Numbered from the stretch's first letter, positions 9,067 through 18,506 are shown. The stretch: 64,000 nt of DNA from CALGKJ01 sp049322695 (GCA_049322695.1 JBMORW010000032.1:1-64000); one strand, 5' to 3'. The notes: a model not told the origin generated them from the sequence alone. A program made the numbers and translations.

Positions 9067-11808
9067 ATGGATAATGATAATGGAAAGATATCAAAGGTTA
9101 TTGAACTGAAGAAGGCCTCTATTGGAAGAAAGCAGTCAGGACTTGAGAACATAACTGACAATGAGGACTTTCCGTATACAAAATTCCTGATTCCTGAGAT
9201 AAACCATATAAATGTCATTAGAAGCAGATTGTTCAATAAACTGGATGAAATCTATAATAAAAGATTGATAGTGATATCCGCACCTTCCGGCTACGGAAAA
9301 ACTTCACTGCTTAGCAGCTGGATAAGCCAGAATTGCAAAAGTGATTTAGCAGCATGGGTTTCCATAAGTGAAGATGATAACGATATATATAGATTCTGGA
9401 AGGGCTTTACCTTATCTGTTTCTGTTTTTGCGCCTGCACTTCAAGCATCGGTTTTGCCGATGTTCCGTTACAGTCAGCTGTATCCCATAGAAACCATCCT
9501 CACGAAGCTTGTTAATGCACTGTCCAATATGTCGGAAGACATAATAATCGTTCTGGACGATTTTCAGCATATTAACAACAAGAAGCTGCATCATACACTT
9601 TTGAGACTGATAAATAATGTCACATCTAAGCTTCATTTTATATTGGCTGCTACGAAAGTTCCAACAGCATATACTGCTCACAATATAATAAGCGGTGATG
9701 CTTTGCATCTGAGTGCCCAGGACCTGAGATTTGAAGAAAACGAGACAGAAGAGTTTTTACTCAAGCACGGGATAAGATTTAAATCTGATTTGTTGAAGGA
9801 TATAATGGGATTGACAGAGGGCTGGGCTGCCGCAATAAAGCTGCTTATACTCAGCATATCCGGCAACTCAGGTGCTGAGTTTGGAGGAATAGAGGATATT
9901 ATAGAGGATTTTGCTTTTTCTAACGATTATCTTACGGAGTATCTGACAGAAAAAATAATAAACAGGCAGCCAGCTGCTGTAAGGGATTTCATATATAAAA
10001 CTTCAGCTCTGGATACCTTGAACAGCTCTCTTTGTGATTATGTGCTGGGCATTAATGATTCATACTCAATACTTGAGGAATTGAAAAGAAACAATCTTTT
10101 TATATTCTCACTGGACAAAAAATCTGAGAACTTCCGATATCATAATCTTTTGTCAGAATCAATGAAAAACCAACTTAGGAGAAAGTCGGAAAGTATGTAC
10201 AGTCAAATATGCCTGAAGGCCAGTCAGTGGTATGAAAACAAAAAGGCTCTTCATGAGGCTATTGCATATTCTATAAAATCCTTGATTTACAATAACTCAA
10301 TAAGATTAATTGATGAATACGGATACGAACTTATATATAAAGGTGATAATGAAATAGTTATAAATGCCGTAGAAAGTCTTCCTTCTGATTTGCTGCGCAG
10401 TAATCCGGCAATATGTATAAAGTATGCATTGGCTTTAGCTCTTACATCAAGGCTTGATAAGCATGAACACTGCTTATTGGGAAAGGGTATAGACTTGAAC
10501 TCCCGTTTGTATGAGCAATATCTTGGACAAGTCGGGGCAGTGAGGTTTTTTGCATCCCTGAAGAGATGGGAAATGCCTGGCACAATAATCTATTCGGAAC
10601 AGGCACTAAAGTATCTGGACAGTAATGACTTATTAAGGGGCTATATCTGCTGCGGTCTGGTTATCTTTTACCTGATACAGAAGGATACAGAAAAGGCTCA
10701 GGCTTGCTTGAATGAGGCTTATTCCATAGCAGTGAATTGCAATGACATACCATTATTGTCTATGTCAACAGCGTTTAAGATGATGGAGAAGGCTTTATGC
10801 GGTAAGATTAATGATGCATACAGCATAAGCCTGACTATGAGGGAGCTGTTGAAAACACAAGAGTATATTGAGCTGCTGAATGGAGAGATAATTTATCTGA
10901 CCTTTGCGCAGATATGTCTTGAAATGTATGATACAGAAAGTGCGTATAAGTATATCAAAAAGAGTATAGAAGTATGTCTGATTAAAAATGATCAGGTATA
11001 TATTATTAAAGCTTACTCGATATTGGTAACTATTCTTTTTACATTGAATAAGCATAAGGAGGCAATTGAGGTTATAGAAAAAATCTTCAGCATGTGTCAG
11101 GCATCAGAAGAAAATGCTGATATGATATCCGAGCTGACAGAATTATTCTGGGTATTAGGCTCATTAAAGAAATATGATATCGCAGATAAATTTCTGGAGT
11201 TGTTCAAGCCGTATCTGAGGACATCTGCTGATCATACCCATGACCTTATTATGGCGTACTTGACAGCTTCACAGAAGCGGTATGATGAGGCTCTGAAGCA
11301 TATAGAGGCTGCTGAGAAGGATGTGCAAATATATAGCTCGCTATATATTTATGTACAGGTATTTAAGTCAGTTACATTAAGCTGTGCCGGAAAAAAGGAT
11401 GCTGCCATGCAGGTTTTGCGAAACTCTCTTTTAATGACTTATGAAAACGGTTTCGTTAGAGCATATATATGTCATGGGCAGGAGATGAAGAAGCTTTTGA
11501 CTGCATATCTCGAAGAGGAGCAAAAACTGCCGGACAGCAGGATGGAGACAGTTATATATGCAGAGTTCTTGCTGGACTTCTTCGAAGATAACAAGGAAGA
11601 AAAGGCAGACAGGCAATCCGATGTGCTTCTCAGCAACAGAGAAATGGAAGTAATGAAGTTTATAGCTTTGGGACTATCAAATAAAGAAATAGGTGACAAG
11701 CTTTATATTTCAATGTGTACTGTTAAAAAGCACATAAACAATATATACAGTAAGCTGAATGTAAAGAACAGGGTGCAGGCTATAGAAAAGCTGAAGGAAA
11801 AAGATTAA
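9067..11808 (+). CDS. MalT/LAL-type ATP-dependent LuxR-family regulator
   Basis: Large STAND-type transcription activator (913 aa). The ATPase domain (about residues 45-300) has Walker A APSGYGKTSL and Walker B IIIVLDDFQHI. A long helical, TPR-like middle follows. The C-terminal LuxR HTH is LSNREMEVMKFIALGLSNKE, then VKKHINNIYSKL, about residues 845-910. An in-frame extension to TTG 8989 exists, but GGGGGA at 9055-9060 fits ATG 9067. MalT-like proteins act as inducer- and ATP-dependent switches; the inducer and targets here are unknown. It is a single gene flanked by terminators, followed by CheW and a soluble chemoreceptor. Confidence 0.9.
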   Translation: MDNDNGKISKVIELKKASIGRKQSGLENITDNEDFPYTKFLIPEINHINVIRSRLFNKLDEIYNKRLIVISAPSGYGKTSLLSSWISQNCKSDLAAWVSISEDDNDIYRFWKGFTLSVSVFAPALQASVLPMFRYSQLYPIETILTKLVNALSNMSEDIIIVLDDFQHINNKKLHHTLLRLINNVTSKLHFILAATKVPTAYTAHNIISGDALHLSAQDLRFEENETEEFLLKHGIRFKSDLLKDIMGLTEGWAAAIKLLILSISGNSGAEFGGIEDIIEDFAFSNDYLTEYLTEKIINRQPAAVRDFIYKTSALDTLNSSLCDYVLGINDSYSILEELKRNNLFIFSLDKKSENFRYHNLLSESMKNQLRRKSESMYSQICLKASQWYENKKALHEAIAYSIKSLIYNNSIRLIDEYGYELIYKGDNEIVINAVESLPSDLLRSNPAICIKYALALALTSRLDKHEHCLLGKGIDLNSRLYEQYLGQVGAVRFFASLKRWEMPGTIIYSEQALKYLDSNDLLRGYICCGLVIFYLIQKDTEKAQACLNEAYSIAVNCNDIPLLSMSTAFKMMEKALCGKINDAYSISLTMRELLKTQEYIELLNGEIIYLTFAQICLEMYDTESAYKYIKKSIEVCLIKNDQVYIIKAYSILVTILFTLNKHKEAIEVIEKIFSMCQASEENADMISELTELFWVLGSLKKYDIADKFLELFKPYLRTSADHTHDLIMAYLTASQKRYDEALKHIEAAEKDVQIYSSLYIYVQVFKSVTLSCAGKKDAAMQVLRNSLLMTYENGFVRAYICHGQEMKKLLTAYLEEEQKLPDSRMETVIYAEFLLDFFEDNKEEKADRQSDVLLSNREMEVMKFIALGLSNKEIGDKLYISMCTVKKHINNIYSKLNVKNRVQAIEKLKEKD

Positions 11809-11857
11809 TCCCATTAACAGTCTAAAAGGATATTCATTTTATGAAAAATGAAGTATC

Positions 11858-11896
11858 AAAGTATACTTTAGTATTATGCATACTAAAGTATACTTT
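11858..11896 (+). terminator. Rho-independent terminator of the MalT-like gene
   Basis: A 17-bp perfect stem with a 5-nt loop and a T-run. Each arm contains the 12-bp palindrome AAAGTATACTTT, which is also the core of the MerR operator at 47469-47480. Confidence 0.88.
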
Positions 11897-12015
11897 TTTT
11901 ATTAATTAACCCTTAGGTTACTTTCCAATTAAGCTCCTTCTGGTACAATATTGGTGTATTCCATATTTTTACAATATATGTGCTATTTCGATAATAATCG
12001 TAACGGAGGGTTGAT

Positions 12016-12471
12016 ATGAGCTTTATGCAATTGGTGGTATTCAAGCTGGACGGGCAGGAGTATGGTGTGGATATAAAAGATGTAAGAGAGATTGGTCCTT
12101 TGGGGAAGATAGTTAAGCTTCCAAATACGCCGGATTATCTGGAAGGTATTTTAGATTTGAGAGAGCAGATAATTCCTGTTGTAAATCTTAAGAAAAGACT
12201 AAAAACCATCAAGAGTGACATATGCGAAGATTCAAGAGTGCTGATAACTTTGAGCAGCAACAGATTGATGGGATATGTAGTTGACGAGGCACAGGAAGTT
12301 ATATCGGTAGACATAGAGAGTATTGAGAAAAATTTTGATTTGAATGCTAATGTTCACAGCAGATATGTCAAGGGAGTTGCAAAGATTGAAGAAAGAATCA
12401 TAGTACTGCTGAGTCTGTCAGCAATTATAAAAGAGGAACAGCATGAGAATGTGAACGAAGTTAACATGTAA
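12016..12471 (+). CDS. cheW: Chemotaxis coupling protein CheW
   Basis: A 151-aa CheW-domain protein that couples receptors to CheA. It opens LVVFKLDGQEYGVDIKDVRE and has the middle motif TPDYLEGILDLREQIIPVV, both classic for CheW. Start ATG 12016 with GGAGGG upstream. It lies 20 nt before a soluble chemoreceptor, forming a receptor-CheW pair; no CheA, CheR or CheB is in the window, so it must join an array coded elsewhere. A degenerate relative of the element at 2799-2819 may lie at about 11906-11932. Confidence 0.93.
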   Translation: MSFMQLVVFKLDGQEYGVDIKDVREIGPLGKIVKLPNTPDYLEGILDLREQIIPVVNLKKRLKTIKSDICEDSRVLITLSSNRLMGYVVDEAQEVISVDIESIEKNFDLNANVHSRYVKGVAKIEERIIVLLSLSAIIKEEQHENVNEVNM

Positions 12472-12491
12472 ATAAGTAGGAGGTTGGCTTA

Positions 12492-13724
12492 TTGATGCTG
12501 AGGTTGATAAAAAGTTTTATGAGTGTGGATTTATTGGATGCCTATAAGGCTGTTTTGCCCAACCTGAAGGATATAGTTCAGGAAGATATTATGGTTTGTA
12601 TTACAGACAGAGAGCGCTTTCTGGCATATTATCCCGGAGACAAAATGCGTGTACCTGTCCAGGTAGGAGCCAAGGTGCCTTCAGACGATCCCTTGACACA
12701 AACCATAAAAAGCAATAGTACTATAAAAGCTATTGTACCCCGGGAGGTTTATGGTATACCCTTTAAGGCTGTAACTTACCCCATAAGAGATAAGTCGGGT
12801 AATTGTGTTGGAGCTATAGGCTATGCAAAGAGTATAGAAGATGAAGTGATTATCAGTGATTCTCTTAAGCAGATAAACGAAATAATCGGAAATTCTCATG
12901 GCGAGCTTAGAGAAATTATAGAGGATATCAATGACATTTCATGCAAGGCACAGGATAATTCTGCTTCTATAGAAGAGATATTTGCAGGCATGCATGAAAT
13001 TGCAAGCAGTTCAAAGGATGTTGATGATATTATCGGCAGGACATATGAGTTGAGTGAAACCATGAAGAGTTCGGCAGGCAGCAGCAGAGAGTCCATAGAT
13101 GCTATAATCCAGTCTGTAGAAAACATATCAAAATCATCAAAGAAGGTTGTTGAAATGATAAATACTCTGAGCGAATCAGCTCAGGAAATAGGGAAAATGG
13201 TTAATCTGATTAATCAAATCTCTGAACAAACTAATCTTCTTGCACTTAATGCAGCTATTGAAGCAGCCAGGGCGGGAGAGCACGGGAGAGGCTTCGCTGT
13301 TGTAGCTGATGAGGTCAGGAAGCTGGCAGAGGGATCAAAATCTGCCACCTATGATATTACACAGCATATAGAAGCCATAAGAGGCAATATCAATAATGTT
13401 GTAGAATCAGTAACCATGTCAGACAGGATAATTTCTTCTGGCACTGATTTATCAAAATCTGCTACCGAGGATATATATAAAATAATAAAGAATATAGAAT
13501 TGCTTGATGAAAGGGTAAGGGAGATAAGAATGAAGACAGATATGCAAAACACTTCTTCCCAGCAAATCACACAGGCATTGGAAGCAATATCTGATGCTAT
13601 AAGCGTTACTGCTGCCAGTGCACATTCGGTACATTCGTCAATGCTTGCGCACGACAAGAAGCTTAAGGATCATGCAAGCTCTATAAGCACTATTGTTGAG
13701 AAGGTTATCGCCTTAAATAATTAG
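12492..13724 (+). CDS. Soluble methyl-accepting chemotaxis protein
   Basis: Cytosolic chemoreceptor (410 aa) without a membrane segment. The N-terminal sensor (about residues 10-115) is a compact PAS-like domain with IPFKAVTYPIRDKSGNCVGA. The rest is the receptor hairpin with tip QTNLLALNAAIEAARAGEHG. TTG 12492 lies 8 nt from AGGAGG at 12478-12483; the adjacent ATG 12495 is the alternative. Translation follows cheW closely. Internal stretches of this gene occur again at 15.0-15.3 kb as a pseudogene. It probably senses a cytoplasmic redox or metabolic signal; the ligand is unknown. Confidence 0.9.
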   Translation: MMLRLIKSFMSVDLLDAYKAVLPNLKDIVQEDIMVCITDRERFLAYYPGDKMRVPVQVGAKVPSDDPLTQTIKSNSTIKAIVPREVYGIPFKAVTYPIRDKSGNCVGAIGYAKSIEDEVIISDSLKQINEIIGNSHGELREIIEDINDISCKAQDNSASIEEIFAGMHEIASSSKDVDDIIGRTYELSETMKSSAGSSRESIDAIIQSVENISKSSKKVVEMINTLSESAQEIGKMVNLINQISEQTNLLALNAAIEAARAGEHGRGFAVVADEVRKLAEGSKSATYDITQHIEAIRGNINNVVESVTMSDRIISSGTDLSKSATEDIYKIIKNIELLDERVREIRMKTDMQNTSSQQITQALEAISDAISVTAASAHSVHSSMLAHDKKLKDHASSISTIVEKVIALNN

Positions 13725-13864
13725 CCTTATATTATCATTATCATACTTACATATAAAATCAGAATGCATTATAATAAATTTGTACTATGCTTGATAAAAC
13801 TAATGCTATTGCCGGCAGTCAGTTAATCAGGCCTGGAATAGTATTATGAAGGGGGATATGTGGT

Positions 13865-14167
13865 TTGAGCGGCGGTGCTGTGATTATAAGAAGACAGAAC
13901 TTGTATATCTCTGCCTTTATGCAGGCAGGAGCTACAAATCCGGATAATGCAAAGACTCTGGAGGAGTTATATTGCAGAGAAAGCTTTATTTTCGAACGAA
14001 TGGTGAAGTTTGGTGTGTTTGTAAGGCTGGATAGTAAAAGGTACTATCTGAGCGTAGAAAAGGCTAAGGAGTTTGCAGTAAAAAGAAGAAACATGGTATT
14101 GGCAATACTGATTGGATTATGTGCAATAGCAGCGATAATGAACTTCACGGCTTTGATAAACAAATAG
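13865..14167 (+). CDS. Small membrane protein, unknown
   Basis: Unrecognised 100-aa protein. The first 75 residues look like a small helical or winged-helix-like domain (NPDNAKTLEEL, RMVKFGVFVRL), followed by one membrane segment at about 77-95. TTG 13865 is 8 nt from GGGGGA (13851-13856); the closer ATG 13858 is in another frame that stops soon. A terminator follows. No function is proposed. Confidence 0.6.
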   Translation: MSGGAVIIRRQNLYISAFMQAGATNPDNAKTLEELYCRESFIFERMVKFGVFVRLDSKRYYLSVEKAKEFAVKRRNMVLAILIGLCAIAAIMNFTALINK

Positions 14168-14200
14168 TTCTAGTGTTAGTACATAAATAATTACAGATAT

Positions 14201-14238
14201 AATAAATACCCCTTCCGCTTGCAGCAGGGGTATTTATT
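14201..14238. terminator. Bidirectional terminator
   Basis: AATAAATACCCCT pairs with AGGGGTATTTATT over a 12-nt loop, between the small membrane-protein gene and the convergent secreted-protein gene. Confidence 0.75.
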
Positions 14239-14273
14239 ATATCTATGACAGTGTATAAAACATAATTTTGAAT

Positions 14274-14897
14274 TTATTTTTCAGAATCTGAAACTGAGTC
14301 TTTCTTTTCAGAATTTAAAAGATAACATCCTTTTTCAGGAAGCTCCAATGTCCAAAAATCATTGCCGTCGCCTTCAATGTAGCCATATAAGCGATATGAG
14401 CCGTCAGACAGCTCAAAAAGCGCTGCACATTTGATTTCACCTTCTGACCCCTTTACAATGGAAGCTCCATCCTGCTGCTTGAAGGACCAAAACAGTGTTT
14501 TATTATATTCGCTGCCTGTCGAAAATGAGTTGCTCAAAAGACGTACTTGTCCATTTTCACCTTTTATGTCAATATAGCGTTCTGATAATGAGCCATTATC
14601 AAATTCCAAGGTTCCTACACTTACACCCAGCTTACCTCCGCCTGCAAGCTCATAAAGCCAGCCGCTGCTTACATCTGCAGGCTCAAAGATTACAAAGCCT
14701 TCAAATTCGGACGCTGAGCCTTCAGCTACGGAAGTATTGCCTATTTCAACAGTCTCTTTTACAGTCTTGAAGTCATACCTTATAAATGCTTCCAGTACTT
14801 CCTTTATGGTCATATCGTTTACAGAAGCATATACAAATGTAGCACAGAATACAACTAAAATGACAGCTAATAGGGTTGATACAACAATGCGTCTCAT
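14274..14897 (-). CDS. Secreted or membrane-anchored protein, unknown
   Basis: A 207-aa protein of no recognised family. Residues 5-25 are a signal peptide or anchor (VVSTLLAVILVVFCATF). The rest is beta-rich and acidic and ends in a charged tail KKDSVSDSEK. ATG 14897 with AGGAGGTGCA upstream is the start. The open frame running on to 15071 is only the antisense of a chemoreceptor pseudogene and is discarded. Confidence 0.65.
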   Translation of the reverse strand: MRRIVVSTLLAVILVVFCATFVYASVNDMTIKEVLEAFIRYDFKTVKETVEIGNTSVAEGSASEFEGFVIFEPADVSSGWLYELAGGGKLGVSVGTLEFDNGSLSERYIDIKGENGQVRLLSNSFSTGSEYNKTLFWSFKQQDGASIVKGSEGEIKCAALFELSDGSYRLYGYIEGDGNDFWTLELPEKGCYLLNSEKKDSVSDSEK

Positions 14898-15006
14898 ATC
14901 TGCACCTCCTAATAATGATTTTACCACAATTATTATATATGACGATAGTAATAGAAAATTGTTCCGGTTGATAGACCAGACCTGACCCCGGATAAGCATG
15001 CAGTAG

Positions 15007-15288
15007 ATTGCAAGCAGTTCAAAGGATGTTGATGATATTATCGGCAGGACATATGAGTTGAGTGAAACCATGAAGAGTTCGGCAGGCAGCAGCAGAATTT
15101 GTGAAAATATCTGACACTATTATTTCATCTAGAACCGGCTAATCAAAATCTGCTACTGATGATATTTATGGTTTCAAAGAATATAGAATTGCTTGATGAG
15201 CGTGTAAGAGAAATAAGGATCAAAGCTGAAAGAACATGTTGATTCAATAAGCGATATTGTAGAAAAAATAATGGCCTTGAACGAATAG
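15007..15288 (+). pseudogene. Degraded partial copy of the soluble chemoreceptor
   Basis: Bases 15007-15096 are identical over 90 nt to 12999-13088 inside the intact receptor gene. The sequence then jumps to material matching its 3' part (about 13420-13530) with many substitutions, and ends with a diverged version of the last codons and a TAG at 15286-15288. Large internal deletions and frame breaks rule out function. The mix of one identical block and diverged blocks suggests an old tandem duplicate that decayed, with a later gene-conversion patch. Confidence 0.85.
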
Positions 15289-15445
15289 GTAGATATTTTT
15301 ATAATTATAAGCTTCTGATAGAAATGCCAAAACCGACTGCATTAAGGCATTTTATAATTTATATAGATATGGGAATTTACTTATGGTAAACTATGGTTCC
15401 GGGTACATTTTATAGCAGATATATTCTATATTGGAGGATTTGCAT

Positions 15446-16846
15446 ATGTATGAAAAGACGGGAAGGACAATAACATTTATAATAGTTTTAGTACTAGCCT
15501 TGAATCTGGCTGCCTGTGGGCTATCAAAAAATAGTGAAGCCAGCACAGAAAGTGATTATGATGTCACTATACTGACCAGGGAAGAAGCTTTAGAAGATCT
15601 GGAAGAGCTGGAGAGAGTGATATCAAAGGTACACCCTGCTACTATTGAAGGTCTCAGTGCAAAGACCAAAAGCCTGATTGAAGCTGCAAAGAATAACATG
15701 GGTGAGACTATTGAGCTGGATGATTTTTATTTCAAGGTACAGGATATATTATGCTCGTTAAAAGATGCTCACACTAGTACAGCAATTTACAGCCCATTAA
15801 AGGGTGAAAGGACTTTAAATGTCAGCTACGCATGGCTATATGACGGATTGTATGTCACTAAAGACATAGCAACTCTGATGAAGGGGGATAAAGTTCTGGC
15901 AATAGGAGGTAAATCTGTAGAAGCTCTCTTTGATGAGCTGTCCAGAATAATTCCCCATGAAAATGACATCTGGGTCAGAGGTGCAGGCGAAAGCATGCTG
16001 AATAGGGAGTATATCATAAAACACATAGGCCTTATTAATGAAGACAGCAAAATTGACTTCGAGGTATTGAGAAATGGAAGCAAAATAAATGTATCTGCAA
16101 AATTTGATGATTTAAAGGGTAACTTGATTTCATACTTCCCAGAATTTAAAAAGGATTTTACCTATGATATTTTAAAGGAGGATTCTATAGGTTTATTTAC
16201 ACTGAACACCTGCAAATACAATAATAAGTATAAAGCTTTTGTAAAGAAGTTCTTTACAGAAGTTAGAGATAAAAAAATACAGAACATAATAGTAGACCTT
16301 AGAAACAACTCAGGAGGAAATTCTCAGGTTACAGATGAATTTTTGACATATTTCCCCATAAAGCAGTATAAAAGCTTTGGAGGGTATATGAGATTATCAC
16401 ATGAGGCAAATGAGCAAAGATCATATGAGTTTAAAATTAGTGAGGATAGTAAGAAAAACAAGTATGAGTTTCCTGGTAGTATTAATGTAAATGAGTTAAA
16501 GGATGAAAAGCTTTTGTTCAATGGAGATTTATATATTATAAACTCCAAATACACCTTCAGCTCTGCAAATTGGTTTGGGGTAATAGTTAAGGACAATAAG
16601 CTGGGTACCATAGTAGGTGAGCCTACAGGCAATTCCCCAAGCAGCTATGGAGACATATTGAGATTTGAGCTGAAAAACTCCAAAATAGACTTTCGAGTGT
16701 CGCATAAATGCTTCATAAGACCTGATGAAAAGAATACCTCCAATACATTGGAGCCTGATGTACTGGTAGAGACAACCATATCAGACATACTGAACAATCA
16801 TGATTCTCAGCTGGAGAAAGTAAAAGAACTAATAAAAGCTAAATGA
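15446..16846 (+). CDS. S41 family peptidase, lipoprotein
   Basis: C-terminal-processing-type serine peptidase on the outer face of the membrane (466 aa). The lipobox LAAC places the lipidated Cys at about residue 24. The peptidase domain (about 250-440) has IIVDLRNNSGGNS and the nucleophile region YTFSSANWF, then GTIVGEPTGNSPSSYGD. No clear PDZ domain is seen, so it resembles the non-processing S41 subgroup. An in-frame TTG at 15431 is less likely than ATG 15446, which is 8 nt after GGAGG. It stands alone after the receptor pseudogene. Substrate unknown. Confidence 0.85.
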   Translation: MYEKTGRTITFIIVLVLALNLAACGLSKNSEASTESDYDVTILTREEALEDLEELERVISKVHPATIEGLSAKTKSLIEAAKNNMGETIELDDFYFKVQDILCSLKDAHTSTAIYSPLKGERTLNVSYAWLYDGLYVTKDIATLMKGDKVLAIGGKSVEALFDELSRIIPHENDIWVRGAGESMLNREYIIKHIGLINEDSKIDFEVLRNGSKINVSAKFDDLKGNLISYFPEFKKDFTYDILKEDSIGLFTLNTCKYNNKYKAFVKKFFTEVRDKKIQNIIVDLRNNSGGNSQVTDEFLTYFPIKQYKSFGGYMRLSHEANEQRSYEFKISEDSKKNKYEFPGSINVNELKDEKLLFNGDLYIINSKYTFSSANWFGVIVKDNKLGTIVGEPTGNSPSSYGDILRFELKNSKIDFRVSHKCFIRPDEKNTSNTLEPDVLVETTISDILNNHDSQLEKVKELIKAK

Positions 16847-16939
16847 GTCGCAAGTGCCAGGCTTCAAACAAATCAACTTATTGTGTTGGAAATATGTTAG
16901 AAGTAAACGCGTCAGACTAAAGCAGTAAATTGAAAACAC

Positions 16940-16969
16940 TTGACACACGGCAAGTACAGGGCATATAAT
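16940..16969 (+). promoter_or_regulatory. Sigma-A promoter of queT
   Basis: TTGACA, 18-nt spacer, TATAAT; both hexamers are perfect. Transcription would start just before the riboswitch. Confidence 0.8.
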
Positions 16970-16978
16970 AGTCAAGTC

Positions 16979-17020
16979 AGTCAGTTCGCAATATCCTGAC
17001 TATAAACAAAACTACGGAGG
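16979..17020 (+). ncRNA. PreQ1-I riboswitch
   Basis: Short class-I aptamer. Stem P1 GTCAG (16980-16984) pairs with CTGAC (16996-17000), enclosing the loop TTCGCAATATC. An A-rich tail (TATAAACAAAACTA) follows and runs straight into CGGAGG. Size, loop and tail match the preQ1-I pattern. As the tail and the ribosome site are one segment, ligand binding should hide the ribosome site and shut off translation of the queuosine-precursor transporter. Confidence 0.85.
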
Positions 17021-17028
17021 TAATGAAA

Positions 17029-17496
17029 TTGAAGAAAACGGTTTATCTGGTTCAGGCAGCATTGATTGCTGCTGTTTATGCTGCGCTTACAATAGCGTTT
17101 GCGCCCCTTAGCTATGGACAGGTTCAGATAAGGTTTGCAGAGATGCTCACTGTTTTGCCTGCCATAACACCGGCTGCCATACCGGGCCTGTTTGTAGGCT
17201 GTCTGGTAGCAAATATCTACGGAGGCGGAGGTATCGTAGATATTGTTTTCGGCAGTCTGGCGACGCTGACGGCTGCTTATATTTCCTTTAAGATGCCTAA
17301 GAAATGGCTGGTGCCGATGCCGCCGGTACTTGTTAATGCAGTAGTGGTTGGATTCATACTTAATTATCTGTATCAGCTACCGCTGCTTGTCACTATGGTT
17401 TGGGTAGGTTTGGGACAGCTTGTAGCATGCTATGTATTGGGTTATCCGCTGCTTCTGGTATTGAGCAGATATAAGCATGTGTTCATAAAAGAATAA
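17029..17496 (+). CDS. queT: Queuosine precursor ECF transporter S component QueT
   Basis: Integral membrane substrate-binding subunit for uptake of a queuosine precursor with the shared ECF ATPases and T subunit (coded elsewhere). The 155 residues have about five membrane segments and the QueT-type motif FAPLSYGQVQIRFAEMLTV; NIYGGGGIVD is also typical. GGAGG at 17016-17020 is only 2 nt from ATG 17023 but 8 nt from TTG 17029, so TTG is the more likely start. The gene is alone behind its own promoter and preQ1-I riboswitch, which fits the substrate. Confidence 0.92.
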   Translation: MKKTVYLVQAALIAAVYAALTIAFAPLSYGQVQIRFAEMLTVLPAITPAAIPGLFVGCLVANIYGGGGIVDIVFGSLATLTAAYISFKMPKKWLVPMPPVLVNAVVVGFILNYLYQLPLLVTMVWVGLGQLVACYVLGYPLLLVLSRYKHVFIKE

Positions 17497-17508
17497 GATA
17501 TTGCATAA

Positions 17509-17537
17509 AAAGATTGCCGGTTATGCCGGCAATCTTT
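17509..17537. terminator. Bidirectional terminator, queT/degV
   Basis: A 12-bp stem AAAGATTGCCGG with a 5-nt loop between the convergent genes; it overlaps the stop codon of the first DegV gene. Confidence 0.85.
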
Positions 17538-18384
17538 ATTTAGCTATATACATGATTCCTATGGTGTTTGGCCCGCAGTGACTTGATATTACACAGCCTG
17601 CATCTGCTATAATAATTTCTTTTACATTAAGCCTTCCTGTCAGTATCTCCTTTAAGCAGAGTGCATCTTCCAAAGCCATAGAATTGGGTATGAAGACTCT
17701 TGCATCATCCATATTGTCTGCATCAAGCATTACATTTTCGAGTAAAACGTTTATCACTTTTTCTCTTTTTCCGCGTATCTTTTCCTCCAGATACATTTTT
17801 CCTTCCTTTACGGCCACTACAGGCTTTATTTTCAGCAGGCCTCCCACAAAGTTTTGAAGTGCATTACAGCGGCCACCCATATATAAATAATCAAGGGTAT
17901 CAATTATGAATCTGGACTTGACCTTTGGAATGTGGACAGATACCTTTTCAACTATTTCGATGCTGCTGAAGCCCTGTTCTGCAAGATCGACAGCCTTCAT
18001 AACCAGCAGGCCTATACCATTGGAAAGATTCAAAGAATCTACTATCTGGATTTTGCCCTGCGGGAACTCCTGTGCTGCCAGCCTTGCATTATCTACACTG
18101 GAAGACAGTAAAGAAGAAATGCCTATATAGACAATATCATCTCCTGCTTCTATTATAGGGCTGAACACATTAACGAAATCAGCAGGAGAAGCGGCTGCAG
18201 TTTTTGGAAGGATTCCATCCTTATCAACTCTTGCATATAATTTTTCAGGAGTGATATCCACCCCGTCTCTTAAAGATTCATCGGCAAACACCACATAAAG
18301 AGGTACTACAGAAATATTATGCCTGCTTAAAATATCAGGCGGTAAGTCACATGTACTATCTGTTACGATTCTTGCCTTGCTCAT
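17536..18384 (-). CDS. DegV family fatty-acid-binding protein, copy 1
   Basis: A 282-aa DegV/FakB-type protein. In Firmicutes these bind a fatty acid and present it to the kinase FakA for phospholipid synthesis. The N-terminal RIVTDSTCDLPPDIL and the later SSHCGPNTIGIMY are family hallmarks; the TDST Ser and the Arg in SRFIIDTL region contact the acyl carboxylate in known structures. Start ATG 18384 with GGAGGT. It lies 152 nt after a close paralogue in the same direction, with a terminator between, so the two may be expressed separately and prefer different acyl chains. No FakA is in view. Confidence 0.9.
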   Translation of the reverse strand: MSKARIVTDSTCDLPPDILSRHNISVVPLYVVFADESLRDGVDITPEKLYARVDKDGILPKTAAASPADFVNVFSPIIEAGDDIVYIGISSLLSSSVDNARLAAQEFPQGKIQIVDSLNLSNGIGLLVMKAVDLAEQGFSSIEIVEKVSVHIPKVKSRFIIDTLDYLYMGGRCNALQNFVGGLLKIKPVVAVKEGKMYLEEKIRGKREKVINVLLENVMLDADNMDDARVFIPNSMALEDALCLKEILTGRLNVKEIIIADAGCVISSHCGPNTIGIMYIAK

Positions 18385-18506
18385 GATTTTACCTCCAGAG
18401 GATAGTTTGTTTTATATAGTAATCCAGTACTTTGCTATAATATATTATGAAATATGGACAATAATGTTTCTGAAATAAGGATAAACTCATGACAACAAGG
18501 ATAAAA

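Noticed and set aside
14965..15000. GACCAGACCTGACCCCGG stretch beside the pseudogene as a mobile-element end
   Set aside because: It resembles sequences sometimes found near small transposase-linked repeats, but there is one copy, no inverted partner and no transposase.
14898..15071. Upstream extension of the secreted-protein gene
   Set aside because: The added residues are the antisense of the chemoreceptor pseudogene, and the same string occurs antisense to the intact receptor; AGGAGGT marks the start at 14897.
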